From IMG/VR virus record IMGVR_UViG_3300034073_000544, positions 1 to 21,058 of that record: DNA of 21,058 nucleotides; one strand, 5' to 3'. The notes under the pieces are model-generated. The model saw only the letters and a program-made list of their open reading frames with translations. It did not search any database and had not been told where the DNA came from. Shown here in pieces: positions 5,625 through 13,950 of this stretch. This DNA is from a virus. Position 1 is the stretch's first letter, and the number at the start of each line of letters is the position of its first letter. Both the position numbers and the translations under genes were made by a program.

Positions 5625-6136
5625 TGGTTACCAAGAAGCCAAAGAAAGTAGGTCGTCCTCCTGAAGCAGTGCCGTCCGACAAGGCTGATGAAATCTGTGC
5701 CTGGATTTCCCAAGGAAAAACGCTGCGCGAATGGTGCAGAGACAACAAAATCCACTACTCGACTGTGTATCTGTGGATGGAGAAAGACCAGGAGTTCGCT
5801 CAACGCTTCGCGCGCGCGCGTGACATTGGCGCTGATTGCATTGCCGACGAGACGCTGGAGATCATCGACACGCAACCGGACATGGCGGTCACGACCAGCG
5901 AGAACAGTTCAAGTGAGCGCATTGACTCAGCCCACGTGGCGTGGCTGAAGAATCGAGCAGAACAACGCATGAAGCTGTTGGCTAAGTGGAACCCGAAAAA
6001 GTATGGCGACCGGCTGGCGCTGGCTGGCGACAAGGAAAACCCGTTGGAGGTAAAACAGACGATTGATGCCAGCAAGCTGTCGACGGATGTGCTGGCGCAG
6101 ATCATGGCGGCGAAAGATTTATCACAACAGGAGTAA
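5624..6136 (+). CDS. terS: Terminase small subunit (Sf6 gp1-like)
   Basis: A 170-aa protein with a basic N-terminus (KKPKKVGRPPEAVP) and a helix-turn-helix over about 20-52 (ADEICAWISQGKTLREWCRD, then STVYLWMEKD). Next comes FAQRFARARDIGADCIADET (58-77), a characteristic stretch of Sf6-type small terminases, a central oligomerisation region, and the KWNPKKYGDR segment (121-130). The small subunit forms a ring that recognises the packaging start site and regulates the large subunit. GGAGGGG lies upstream and the start shares one base with the preceding stop. TerL follows after one interposed gene. The pac site often lies inside or near terS in P22-like phages but I cannot identify it here. Confidence 0.88.
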   Translation: MVTKKPKKVGRPPEAVPSDKADEICAWISQGKTLREWCRDNKIHYSTVYLWMEKDQEFAQRFARARDIGADCIADETLEIIDTQPDMAVTTSENSSSERIDSAHVAWLKNRAEQRMKLLAKWNPKKYGDRLALAGDKENPLEVKQTIDASKLSTDVLAQIMAAKDLSQQE

Positions 6137-6141
6137 ATGAA

Positions 6142-6525
6142 ATGAAATGCGACGAAATCGAAACCGAAATCCAGGCCAAGCGTCTGACCGCGCCGCGCAT
6201 CACGCCTGCGGACATCGAGGCGAACATCACCAGCGAGCACTACTTCACCGCCTCGGCGGGGGTCGTAGCTTCGCTGCCGAAAGGTTCTACCGACGCCGAC
6301 CTCAACGCAATCCCGCTCGCACTCGGCCTCCTGACCTTCTGCGTCCTGGTCCTGCGCAACGGCTTCACCGTCACTGGCGAATCGGCCTGCGCATCACCGG
6401 AGAACTTCGACGCTGAGATCGGCCGCAAGATTGCTCGTGAGAACGCGGTCAACAAAATCTGGCCGCTCATGGGCTACGAATTGCGCAGCAAGCTGTCGGA
6501 GAAAAATGCAACTGACCCAAGCTGA
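6142..6525 (+). CDS. Gp49-family phage protein
   Basis: A 127-aa protein matching the Gp49 family (PF13876 type): TPADIEANITSEHYFTAS (21-38), LTFCVLVLRNGFTVTGESAC (64-83), SPENFDAEIGRKIAREN (85-101) and KIWPLMGYELRSKL (105-118). It is widespread in phages, often near terminase or lysis genes, and its function is unknown. Two further ATGs in other frames flank the start; AGGAG at 6129-6133 selects 6142. The gene overlaps the TerL start by 20 bases, so its translation is probably coupled to TerL. Confidence 0.85.
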   Translation: MKCDEIETEIQAKRLTAPRITPADIEANITSEHYFTASAGVVASLPKGSTDADLNAIPLALGLLTFCVLVLRNGFTVTGESACASPENFDAEIGRKIARENAVNKIWPLMGYELRSKLSEKNATDPS

Positions 6526-7972
6526 CCTGCTGGCCATAGAGCGCGAGTTGTGCAGGCGCAGCCTGGCCGAGTTTGCCAAGCGCGCCTGGCGCGTGCTCGA
6601 ACCGGCTGCCGAACTGAAGTGGGGCTGGGCGCTGGACGCCATCTGCCTGCACTTGGAGGCCGTGACCAAGGGCGAGATCACCCGGCTGCTGATGAACGTG
6701 CCACCCGGCTCGATGAAGTCGCTTCTGACCGGCGTCATCTGGCCAGCCTGGGAGTGGGGACCACGCGGCCTGCCCGAGATGCGCTTCGTCGGCACGGCCC
6801 ACGAAGAGCAACTGGCCATTCGAGACAGCAGGCGCTGCCGCGACCTGATCAAGTCTGATTGGTACCAACGGCTCTGGCCCATCGAACTGCTGGCCGACCT
6901 GGACGGCAAGCGCGAGTTCGGCAACACGAAGAAGGGCGTGCGCCAGGCACGCGCATTCACCTCCATGACCGGCGTGCGAGGCGACAGGGTCATCCTGGAC
7001 GACCCGATCAGCGCGGACAACGCCAACAGTCAGGCCAAGCTGGAGGCCGCACGCATTGCCTTCACCGAGACGCTGCCGACCCGGATCAACTCGGACAAGT
7101 CGGCCATCGTGGTCATCATGCAGCGCCTGAACGAGAAGGACATCTCCGGCGTCATCTTGGAGATGGGCCTGCCCTACGTCCACCTGTGCATCCCCATGCG
7201 CTTCGAGCCGGAGCGACGCAGCACCACGGCAATCGGCTGGTCCGACCCACGGACCGAGGAAGGCGAGTTGATGTTTCCCGAGCGCTTTGGCGAGGAACAG
7301 GTGACCGAGTTGGAAAAGACCCTTGGCACCTACGGCGCGGCCGGGCAACTGCAGCAGCGGCCAGCCCCACGAGGTGGCGGCATCATCAACACCGAGTGGT
7401 TCACCTACTGGAAGGCCGTGCCGCAGTTGGAGTTCCGCTTCATCACGGTGGACACGGCCCAGAAGACGGCCGAGCAGAACGACTGGTCGGTCATGCAAGC
7501 CTGGGCACGGTCCAGCACCGGCAAGGCCATCAAGCTGGACCAGGTGCGCGGCAAGTGGGAGGCTCCCGAGTTGCTGGTGCAGGCGCGCGCCTTCTGGATG
7601 AAGCACCTGGGCGACCAGCGACCCCTGTGCCAGAAGGCGGCGCTGCGCGGCATGTACGTCGAGGACAAGGTGTCCGGCACCGGCTTGATCCAGACATTGC
7701 GGCGCGAGGGAATTCCGGTGGTTCCGGTGCAGCGCAGCAAGGACAAGATCAGCCGTGGCTACGATGCGGCTCCGTTCATCGAGTCCGGAAACGTGGCGCT
7801 GCCAGAGGACGCGCCTTGGCTGTCAGACTTCCTGGCCGAGGTTGCCAGCTTCCCGGCTGGCGCGCACGACGACCAGCTTGACCCCATGTTCGACGCCATC
7901 AATCTGGTACAGCGTTTGCCTGCGGTCAAGTCCCACAACTTCACACCATTGCCAGTCATGCACAAATGGTGA
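6506..7972 (+). CDS. terL: Terminase large subunit (packaging ATPase and nuclease)
   Basis: A 488-aa protein. The ATPase domain has the phage-type Walker A VPPGSMKS (65-72), where the usual GxGK is altered as in many TerL proteins, and Walker B RVILDDP (161-167). IMQRLNEKDISG (204-215) is the coupling region. The RNase H-like nuclease domain shows VDTAQKT (D316), EDKVSGTGLIQTL (386-398) and AGAHDDQLD (D455/D456). It drives DNA into the procapsid through the portal ring and cuts the concatemer. GGAG is placed 4 bases before the ATG at 6506; an in-frame upstream ATG at 6431 lies deep in the preceding gene. Given the P22-like head proteins, headful packaging is expected. Confidence 0.95.
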   Translation: MQLTQADLLAIERELCRRSLAEFAKRAWRVLEPAAELKWGWALDAICLHLEAVTKGEITRLLMNVPPGSMKSLLTGVIWPAWEWGPRGLPEMRFVGTAHEEQLAIRDSRRCRDLIKSDWYQRLWPIELLADLDGKREFGNTKKGVRQARAFTSMTGVRGDRVILDDPISADNANSQAKLEAARIAFTETLPTRINSDKSAIVVIMQRLNEKDISGVILEMGLPYVHLCIPMRFEPERRSTTAIGWSDPRTEEGELMFPERFGEEQVTELEKTLGTYGAAGQLQQRPAPRGGGIINTEWFTYWKAVPQLEFRFITVDTAQKTAEQNDWSVMQAWARSSTGKAIKLDQVRGKWEAPELLVQARAFWMKHLGDQRPLCQKAALRGMYVEDKVSGTGLIQTLRREGIPVVPVQRSKDKISRGYDAAPFIESGNVALPEDAPWLSDFLAEVASFPAGAHDDQLDPMFDAINLVQRLPAVKSHNFTPLPVMHKW

Positions 7973-7978
7973 GACAAT
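7949..7978 (+). promoter_or_regulatory. Weak candidate promoter ahead of the portal gene
   Basis: TTGCCA (7949-7954), an 18-base spacer and GACAAT (7973-7978) match five and four of six consensus bases. It lies at the only gap between TerL and the portal gene and would let the virion genes be transcribed separately. A chance match is quite possible. Confidence 0.25.
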
Positions 7979-7999
7979 ATTGCAAAGTGAGGACCGCCC

Positions 8000-10066
8000 A
8001 TGGCCAGAATTTCCAGAGATCAGCAGCTTGCCAATCTGCACGCGGAAGCGCTGGCTGAGTTCGACAACATCCAGACTGCGCTGCGCGACGAACGTCTGCA
8101 GTGCTTGCAGGATCGTCGCTTTTACAGCCTGGCAGGCAGCCAGTGGGAAGGCCCACTCTGGGACCAGTACGCCAACAAGCCCAAGTTCGAGGTGAACAAG
8201 GTTCACCTGGCCGTCATCCGCATCATCAACGAGTACCGCAACAACCGGATCACTGTTGACTTCACCAGCAAGGACGGCGAGGCACGCGACGATCTTGCCG
8301 ACACCTGCGACGGTCTGTACCGCGCTGACGAGCAGGACAGCGTGGCCGACGAGGCCTACGACAACGCATTCGAGGAAGCAGTCGGCGGCGGCTTCGGTGC
8401 CTGGCGTCTGCGCACCGTCTACGAGGACGAGGAAGATCCAGACAACGACAAGCAGCGCATCCGCATCGAGCCGATCTTCGATGCGGACTCGTCCGTCTTT
8501 TTCGACCTGGAGGCCAAGCGCCAGGACAAGGCTGACGCAAAGCGCTGCTTCGTGATCACGGCCATGACCCGCGAGGCCTACAAGGACACGTGGGGCGACG
8601 ACCCGACAAGCTGGCCCAAGATCGTCCACCAGTACGAGTTCGACTGGTGCACGCCTGATGTGGTCTACGTGGCCGAGTACTACCGCGTCGAGGAAAAGAC
8701 AGAGACGGTCCGCATCTTCCGCACCATCGCTGGCGAGGAAGAACGCTACACCCAGGCCGACTTCGACAAGGACGAGACCCTGGAGGAAACGCTGGAGGCC
8801 GTTGGCACGGTCGAGGTCCGGCGCAAGAAGTTCAAGACCCGGCGCGTGCACAAGTACATCATGTCTGGCGGCAAGATTCTGGAGGACGCTGGCTACATCG
8901 CAGGCAAGTGCATCCCAATCGTGCCGGTCTACGGCAAGCGCTGGTTCGTCGACAACGTCGAGCGCTGCATGGGTCACGTGCGCCTGGCCAAGGATGCGCA
9001 GCGCCTGAAGAACATGCAACTGTCCAAGCTGGGCGAAATAAGCGCGCTGTCCAGCGTCGAGAAGCCAATCCTCACGCCTGAGCAGGTCGCTGGCCACCAG
9101 GTCATGTGGGCAGAGGACAACCTCAAGGACTACCCGTACCTGCTGATCAACCCGATCACGGACCAGAACGGAAACCAGGCTGTCAGCGGCCCGGTGGCCT
9201 ATACCCGCAGCCCGGCCATCCCTCCGGCCATGGCGGCACTGCTCCAGATCACCGAGCAGGACATGCAGGACATCCTGGGCAACGCGCAGCAGGCCGACAA
9301 GATGGTCAGCAACATCTCCGGCAAGGCCGTCGAGATGATCCAGAGCCGTCTAGACATGCAGACCTTCATCTACATGAGCAACTTCGCCAAGGGCATGAAG
9401 CGTTGTGGCGAAATCTGGCTCTCGATGGCACGCGAGGTCTACAGCGAGGACGGCCGCAAGATGAAGGCCATCACCGCCAGCGGCGATGTGCAGGCCGTCG
9501 AGTTGCTCAAGCCGATGGTCGATCAGGAGACGGGCGAGATCGTCTTGCAGAACGACCTGAGTTCGGCCAGCTTCGATGTGGACGTCGAGGTCGGACCCTC
9601 CAGCAGCAGCAAGCGCGCTGCCACCGTCCGCGCCTTGACTGGCATGCTGGCGATCAGCGACGATCCGGAGACCAAGCAGGTGCTGCAGGCCATGGCCATG
9701 ATGAACATGGAGGGCGAGGGCATCAGCGATGTGCGCGACTTCTTCCGCAAGAAGCTGGTGCGCATGGGTGTGGTCGAGCCGACCGAGGCCGAGGCCGAAG
9801 AACTGGCGGCCATGCTACAAGGACAGCAAGACCCGAACGCGATCTTCCTGCAGGCAGCGGCCGAGGAGGCCATTGCAAAGGCAGCCAGGGCACGTGCCGA
9901 CACAGTCAAGACCGTGGCCGATGCAGAACTGTCGCGCGCGCGCACAGTCGAGACGCTGGCCAAGGTCGACATGGATTCTCAAGACCACGCGCTGAATCTG
10001 GCGCGTGAGATTGGCGGCGTGGTGGTGGATCAGGCGCAGCCTGCCACCGGCCAGCAGCCAATGTGA
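8000..10066 (+). CDS. Portal protein (P22 gp1-like)
   Basis: A 688-aa protein, close to the 725 aa of P22 portal. Diagnostic features include EVNKVHLAVIRIINEYRNNR (residues about 64-83), an acidic TYEDEEDP-like segment near 140-150, the KYIMSGGKILEDAGYIAGKC stretch, and the wing/crown pattern RSPAIPPAMAALLQITEQDM. These match the P22 portal family. The C-terminal region (about 600-670, with AAAEEAIAKAARARADTVK) is a long Ala/Arg/Glu-rich helix like the portal barrel. Twelve copies would form the DNA channel at one vertex and bind TerL during packaging and the gp4-like adaptor afterwards. TGAGGA is 6 bases upstream. The order TerL-portal-scaffold-coat supports the call. Confidence 0.95.
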   Translation: MARISRDQQLANLHAEALAEFDNIQTALRDERLQCLQDRRFYSLAGSQWEGPLWDQYANKPKFEVNKVHLAVIRIINEYRNNRITVDFTSKDGEARDDLADTCDGLYRADEQDSVADEAYDNAFEEAVGGGFGAWRLRTVYEDEEDPDNDKQRIRIEPIFDADSSVFFDLEAKRQDKADAKRCFVITAMTREAYKDTWGDDPTSWPKIVHQYEFDWCTPDVVYVAEYYRVEEKTETVRIFRTIAGEEERYTQADFDKDETLEETLEAVGTVEVRRKKFKTRRVHKYIMSGGKILEDAGYIAGKCIPIVPVYGKRWFVDNVERCMGHVRLAKDAQRLKNMQLSKLGEISALSSVEKPILTPEQVAGHQVMWAEDNLKDYPYLLINPITDQNGNQAVSGPVAYTRSPAIPPAMAALLQITEQDMQDILGNAQQADKMVSNISGKAVEMIQSRLDMQTFIYMSNFAKGMKRCGEIWLSMAREVYSEDGRKMKAITASGDVQAVELLKPMVDQETGEIVLQNDLSSASFDVDVEVGPSSSSKRAATVRALTGMLAISDDPETKQVLQAMAMMNMEGEGISDVRDFFRKKLVRMGVVEPTEAEAEELAAMLQGQQDPNAIFLQAAAEEAIAKAARARADTVKTVADAELSRARTVETLAKVDMDSQDHALNLAREIGGVVVDQAQPATGQQPM

Positions 10067-10122
10067 CGAATATGCGGTATCCACCCAGCCGCTTCAGTGG
10101 GTGAGTTTGATGGGGTAAGACG

Positions 10123-11019
10123 ATGGGAAAAAAGGCAGAAGACGGAGACCAGATCGAGATCGACGACGTTGAAGTGCTCGACGACGAGGATGGCCAGACT
10201 GAGAACGTGGGTGATGAGGACAATTCCATCACCGACCAGGACGGCGAATCTGACGACGGCGAGAACACTGAAGGCGACGACGACGAGGTCGTGGTATCCA
10301 TTGGTGAGGAAGCGCCACCTCCCGAAGAGACGACTCGTGCGCCCGAGTGGGTTCGTGAGTTGCGTAAGGCAGACAGAGAGAAAGCACGTCGAATCAAGGA
10401 ACTCGAAGCCAAGCTGAACGCTGCTGCAGCGACTGAGACCAAGCCGGTCGCGCTGGGAGCGAAGCCCAAGCTGGAGGACCACGACTACGACACGGAGAAG
10501 TTCGAAGCAGCACTGGCCGATTGGTACGAGCGCAAGCGCGTGGCCGATCAGCAAGTCGAGCAGCAACGCCAGGCCGAGAAGGCCCAGCAGGATGCTTGGC
10601 AAGCGAGGCTTGAATCCTACGGCAAGGCGCGAGCCGAGTTGAAGGTGCGCGACTTTGAGGACGCTGAGGCCGTTGCCCAGGAAGTTCTCGACGTCACGCA
10701 GCAAGGCATCGTAGTGCAAGGCGCGGACAACCCGGCTCTCGTGATTTACGCACTCGGAAAGAATCCGAAGAAGGCCAAGGAAATCTCGAGCATCAAAGAC
10801 CCCGTAAAGTTTGCCTTTGCGGTAGCGAAACTGGAGAAGGAATTGAAAGTGACGAACCGTAAGGCAGCCCCACCGCCTGAGCGCACGATCCAGGGAACTG
10901 GTCGCGTGTCTGGCGCAGTGGACTCAACCCTTGAACGGCTGCGAGCCGAAGCTGAAAAGACTGGCAACTACACGAAAGTGATCCAGTACAAACAGCAGAA
11001 GCGGACAGCGAAAGCCTAA
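10123..11019 (+). CDS. Scaffolding protein (P22 gp8-like)
   Basis: A 298-aa protein (P22 gp8 is 303 aa). The first 65 residues are extremely acidic, with runs such as DDVEVLDDEDG and EGDDDEVVV. A charged helical region follows (78-100, and about 125-175 with QQVEQQRQAEKAQQDAWQAR). The C-terminus is basic (NYTKVIQYKQQKRTAKA), matching the positively charged helix-turn-helix by which P22 scaffold binds the coat protein. It directs procapsid assembly and leaves before DNA packaging. It lies between portal and coat, as in P22, preceded by GGGG and a 56-base gap that holds a short inverted repeat. Confidence 0.9.
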   Translation: MGKKAEDGDQIEIDDVEVLDDEDGQTENVGDEDNSITDQDGESDDGENTEGDDDEVVVSIGEEAPPPEETTRAPEWVRELRKADREKARRIKELEAKLNAAAATETKPVALGAKPKLEDHDYDTEKFEAALADWYERKRVADQQVEQQRQAEKAQQDAWQARLESYGKARAELKVRDFEDAEAVAQEVLDVTQQGIVVQGADNPALVIYALGKNPKKAKEISSIKDPVKFAFAVAKLEKELKVTNRKAAPPPERTIQGTGRVSGAVDSTLERLRAEAEKTGNYTKVIQYKQQKRTAKA

Positions 11020-11039
11020 AACCCTGAAAGGAAAGAATC

Positions 11040-12323
11040 ATGGCTAACGCATTTTCCAAAGAAGAACGCGTCGCGTTTGAAGACCTGCTCGAAGGCTTCC
11101 ACGACGCATTGGTGCTCTCGCGCAACGTGGGCATCTACAACACCGACCAGACGATGATGGCTCGTACCAACGACGTCATCTGGCGTCCGATGCCATACAT
11201 CGCTCAGTCGATCTCGTCCACTCCTGGCGTTGCCATCGGCGGCTACCAGGACATGACGCAGTTGTCTGTTCCTGCCACCATCGGCTTCAGCCGCACGGTG
11301 CCATGGACCATGACCACGCTCGACCTGCGCGATGCACTGCAGGAAGGCCGTCTGGGCGAAGCTGCCAAGCAGAAGCTGGCCAGCGACATCAACCTGGCGA
11401 TCATGAACGCTGCTGCGAACCTCGGCTCGCTGGTGGTGGACATTGGTGCTGCTGCCGGTACTTATGACGACGTTGCCCTGTGCGACTCGATCATGAACGA
11501 GCAGGGTGTGGCCGACTACGACCGCTTCCTGGCCTTGTCCAGCCGTGACTACAACGGCCTGGCTGGCAACATCGCTGGTGCTGCGGCTGCTGCTACCCGT
11601 TCGTTCGGTGGCAACAAGTCCAACACCGCCTTCGAGCGTTCGTTTGTCGGCATGGTGGCTGGTTTTGAGACCTTCAAGTTCGACTACGCCAACCGCCTGA
11701 CTGGTGCTGCTGGTGGCGCAACCCTGATTGACACTCAGGCTGCTGCCAACAACTACTACGTCCCGGCCGCCACCTCGACCGCACCGTCTGGCGAGACCCA
11801 GAACGTGGACAACCGCTTCCAGACCATCACCGTGGACAACACGGTCGGTGTTGTGGCTGGCGATGCGTTCACCATCTCTGGCGTCGAAGCCGTGCACCAC
11901 ATCACCAAGCAAGGTACTGGCCAGCCCAAGACCTTCCGCGTGGTGCAAGTGGTCAACGGTACCGACCTGGTCATCACCCCGCCGATCATCTCGGCCCAGG
12001 GTGGTTCCGATGCTGAACTGCAGTACCAGAACTGCATCGTGACGCCTGCTGCTGCTGCTCCGTTCACCTGGCTGAACGTCAACACCGCAGCCGTCAACGT
12101 GTTCTGGCAGCGCGATGCTCTGGAACTCCTGCCCGGCCGCTACGCTGTCCCGACCGATGCTGGCACCGCAGTGATGCGCGCCACCACCGACCAGGGCATC
12201 GAAGTGGTGATGCAGAAGTTCTACGACATCGACTCGATGACGATCAAGTACCGTCTCGACACGCTGTTCGGTGTGGTGAACAAGCAGCCTGAGATGTCCG
12301 GCATCCTGCTGTTCAACCAGTAA
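11040..12323 (+). CDS. Major coat protein (P22 gp5-like, HK97 fold)
   Basis: A 427-aa protein, nearly the length of P22 gp5 (430 aa). The N-terminus (MANAFSKEERVAFEDLLEGF, then VLSRNVGIYNT) and VIWRPMPYIAQSISS match the P22 coat family. The inserted Ig-like domain typical of this family probably spans about 225-345 (with AGDAFTISGVEAVHHITKQG and LVITPPIISAQGG). The C-terminus includes ALELLPGRYAVPTDAG and KYRLDTLFGVVNKQPEM. It builds the T=7-type capsid shell. AGGAAAG lies before the ATG. A strong hairpin follows the stop codon, so the message may be stabilised or attenuated there to raise coat levels over downstream genes. Confidence 0.95.
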   Translation: MANAFSKEERVAFEDLLEGFHDALVLSRNVGIYNTDQTMMARTNDVIWRPMPYIAQSISSTPGVAIGGYQDMTQLSVPATIGFSRTVPWTMTTLDLRDALQEGRLGEAAKQKLASDINLAIMNAAANLGSLVVDIGAAAGTYDDVALCDSIMNEQGVADYDRFLALSSRDYNGLAGNIAGAAAAATRSFGGNKSNTAFERSFVGMVAGFETFKFDYANRLTGAAGGATLIDTQAAANNYYVPAATSTAPSGETQNVDNRFQTITVDNTVGVVAGDAFTISGVEAVHHITKQGTGQPKTFRVVQVVNGTDLVITPPIISAQGGSDAELQYQNCIVTPAAAAPFTWLNVNTAAVNVFWQRDALELLPGRYAVPTDAGTAVMRATTDQGIEVVMQKFYDIDSMTIKYRLDTLFGVVNKQPEMSGILLFNQ

Positions 12324-12336
12324 GCTGAGTAGGACA

Positions 12337-12360
12337 ATGGAGGGGCTTCGGCCCCTCCAT
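12337..12360 (+). terminator. UUCG-loop hairpin after the coat gene (partial terminator or stabiliser)
   Basis: A perfect 10-bp stem (12337-12346 with 12351-12360) is closed by the very stable TTCG tetraloop, 13 bases after the coat stop codon. The following CCTTAA has no T-run, so full termination is unlikely. Partial termination, an RNase-blocking 3' end or a processing site are possible. Confidence 0.6.
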
Positions 12361-12376
12361 CCTTAAGGAGAACACC

Positions 12377-12550
12377 ATGCCACTGACCAAAGGTTATTCG
12401 AGCAAGTCCATCGGCAAGAACATTGCCAAGGAAATGAAATCCGGCATGCCGCAGAAGCAAGCCGTGGCCGTCGCGCTGAACGTCGCGCGCAAGGCTGCGA
12501 AGGCTGCAGGCAAGCCAAGCAAAGCACCGGCGAAGAAGGCCAAGAAATGA
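12377..12550 (+). CDS. Small Lys/Ala-rich basic phage protein (57 aa)
   Basis: A 57-residue protein. An N-terminal part, KGYSSKSIGKNIAKEMKSG, is followed by MPQKQAVAVALNVARKAAKA and a Lys/Ala/Pro tail (AGKPSKAPAKKAKK). The QAVAVALNVARKA helix is like that of the small DUF6496-type proteins found in phages and bacteria; nothing is known of their function. The strong positive charge would allow DNA or RNA binding. AAGGAG is 6 bases upstream, directly after the post-coat hairpin, and the stop overlaps the next ATG (ATGA). A minor head protein or DNA-condensing protein are possibilities without direct support. Confidence 0.75.
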   Translation: MPLTKGYSSKSIGKNIAKEMKSGMPQKQAVAVALNVARKAAKAAGKPSKAPAKKAKK

Positions 12551-12996
12551 GCGCGTTGCCCTGCTCCATCTACCGCGCGCCTGGCTCCATCCGGCGTGCC
12601 CGTTACAGCTACGACACCATGCTGGCGACCACGCAACAGCAACTGGACGCACGCATTGCGTCTGGTTGGCATTTGACGCTGGAGCAGGCTCTCGATGCAG
12701 CAGGGGAAAGCGCTTCTCGCCACCTGGCCAATCGCAAGGTCCGCACGCGCAAGGTCCGAGTGGCAGCGCCACCTGCCGAGCGTCGCGCGTCTTTCAAGCG
12801 TGCCGCAATGGCCACTTCTGTTGCCGTGGTTGTCGATGCGCCTGTTGAAGAACAGACAGCCGTGCCAAGCGACGACTCTGCACCGACCCGCATCGAGATG
12901 GTGGCCAAGGCCACTGAACTCGGCCTGAAGTTCAGCAAGCGCACCAGCGATGAGAAGCTGCTGGCCATGATCAACGAAGCACTCAAGGAGGTGTGA
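12547..12996 (+). CDS. Hypothetical virion-module protein with C-terminal SAP/HeH-like helices (149 aa)
   Basis: A 149-aa protein. Residues 1-55 (MSALPCSIYRAPGSIRRARY, then WHLTLEQALDAAGE) form an ordered-looking part. A basic segment (RKVRTRKVRVAAPPAERRA) and an Ala/Val/Asp linker follow. The last 35 residues (RIEMVAKATELGLKFSKRTSDEKLLAMINEAL) resemble the two short helices of HeH/LEM/SAP-type motifs that often bind DNA or cap phage structural proteins. It is coupled to the small basic gene by ATGA and its stop is next to the gp4-like start. P22 has no counterpart here. The function is unknown. Confidence 0.65.
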   Translation: MSALPCSIYRAPGSIRRARYSYDTMLATTQQQLDARIASGWHLTLEQALDAAGESASRHLANRKVRTRKVRVAAPPAERRASFKRAAMATSVAVVVDAPVEEQTAVPSDDSAPTRIEMVAKATELGLKFSKRTSDEKLLAMINEALKEV

Positions 12997-12997
12997 C

Positions 12998-13480
12998 ATG
13001 GGCTACAGCAAGCGCCAATTTGTCGCGGCCGCATTCGAGGAAATTGGCCTGGCCTCCTACGCATTCGACCTGCAACCGCAACAGTTCGAGTCTGCCTTGC
13101 GCAGGCTCGACGCCATGATGGCATCCTGGAACGCGCTGGGCATTCGCCTGGGCTACCCGCTTCCATCCAGTCCGCAGTTCAGCGACATTGATGCCGAGTC
13201 CGAGGTTCCAGACAGCGCCAACGAGGCCATCATCACGAATCTGGCGGTCAAGATCGCGCCTGGCTACGGCAAGCAGGTCATGCCGGACACCAAGGCCACG
13301 GCCAAGGAGACCTACAACACGCTGCTGTCGCGCGCTGCTGCACCGCTGGAGCAGCAACTGCCAGGCACCATGCCATCCGGCGCTGGCAACAAGCCGTGGC
13401 GCGTCTACGACGACCCATTCCTGCGTCCTCCTGTCGATCCGGTTCTGGCCGGGCAGGACGGACCCATCGAGTTCAACTGA
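12998..13480 (+). CDS. Tail accessory factor / head-to-tail adaptor (P22 gp4-like)
   Basis: A 160-aa protein (P22 gp4 is 166 aa). Helical N-terminus YSKRQFVAAAFEEIGLASYA (3-22), then ESALRRLDAMMASWNALGIR and LGYPLPSSP, the typical gp4 pattern. NEAIITNLAVKIAPGYGK follows, and the C-terminal tail DPFLRPPVDPVL extends as an arm. In P22, gp4 rings bind below the portal after packaging and close the head; P22 gp4 also has cell-wall-degrading activity, which I cannot judge here. AAGGAGGT lies 5 bases before the ATG, the strongest ribosome site in this block. Confidence 0.88.
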   Translation: MGYSKRQFVAAAFEEIGLASYAFDLQPQQFESALRRLDAMMASWNALGIRLGYPLPSSPQFSDIDAESEVPDSANEAIITNLAVKIAPGYGKQVMPDTKATAKETYNTLLSRAAAPLEQQLPGTMPSGAGNKPWRVYDDPFLRPPVDPVLAGQDGPIEFN

Positions 13481-13492
13481 AAGGATTGACCC

Positions 13493-13948
13493 ATGCCAAC
13501 CATCAACCAACTCCCGCTGCTGGCCCAGGTCTCTCCTGGCGACCAGGTGCCCGTCTACAGCCCGAACAACGGCGACGCGCGTCGTCTGCCGATCAGTTCG
13601 CTGCTGCAGTATTTCCAGCAGACCTTCGCCAGCCCCACGCTGGCCACCAACGTCTACACGCCTGGCACCGGCTTCAACTTGGCCGTGCCCACGCCTGTGG
13701 CTGCCCAGCAGTGGATGCTGATCCAGCCTGCAGGCACGCTGGCCACAGGCACCGTCACGCTTCCGCTGAACACCGGAACGCCTGACGGAACCGAGGTGTT
13801 GATCACGACCACGCAACAGATCACGGCCTTCACGCTGGCACCGAATGGCGCGGCCAACGTCTACGGCGCACCTGGCACGCTGTCTGCAGAGGACTTCTTC
13901 CGCATGCGCTACGTGCTGGCCACCAACTCCTGGTACCGGATCGCCTAA
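13493..13948 (+). CDS. Putative virion decoration or fibre-base protein (151 aa)
   Basis: A 151-aa protein with N-terminus MPTINQLPLLAQVSPGDQVP then VYSPNNGDARRLPISSLLQY, a block I recognise from phage structural proteins (often at the start of tail fibre or decoration proteins). The rest is beta-rich with repeated Thr/Gly turns (TLATGTVTLPLNTGTPDGTE) and ends SWYRIA. No enzymatic motif is visible. It lies between the adaptor gene and the small conserved gene, where P22 has none. AAGGA precedes the ATG by 8 bases. A virion role is inferred from composition and place. Confidence 0.6.
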   Translation: MPTINQLPLLAQVSPGDQVPVYSPNNGDARRLPISSLLQYFQQTFASPTLATNVYTPGTGFNLAVPTPVAAQQWMLIQPAGTLATGTVTLPLNTGTPDGTEVLITTTQQITAFTLAPNGAANVYGAPGTLSAEDFFRMRYVLATNSWYRIA

Positions 13949-13950
13949 CC

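Noticed and set aside
6431-6505. Upstream in-frame ATG as the TerL start
   Set aside because: The added 25 residues are Arg/Ser/Cys-rich and overlap the Gp49-family gene in another frame; GGAG and the MQLTQADLLA start at 6506 fit better.
7823-9097. A 424-codon open frame on the minus strand opposite TerL and portal
   Set aside because: No ribosome site and no motif, and it runs antisense to two well-supported genes. It follows from strong third-position G/C bias.
10082-10103. Inverted repeat CACCCA/TGGGTG between portal and scaffold genes as a terminator
   Set aside because: Only six pairs with a 10-base loop and no T-run follow. It may be a minor RNA structure but does not support a terminator call.
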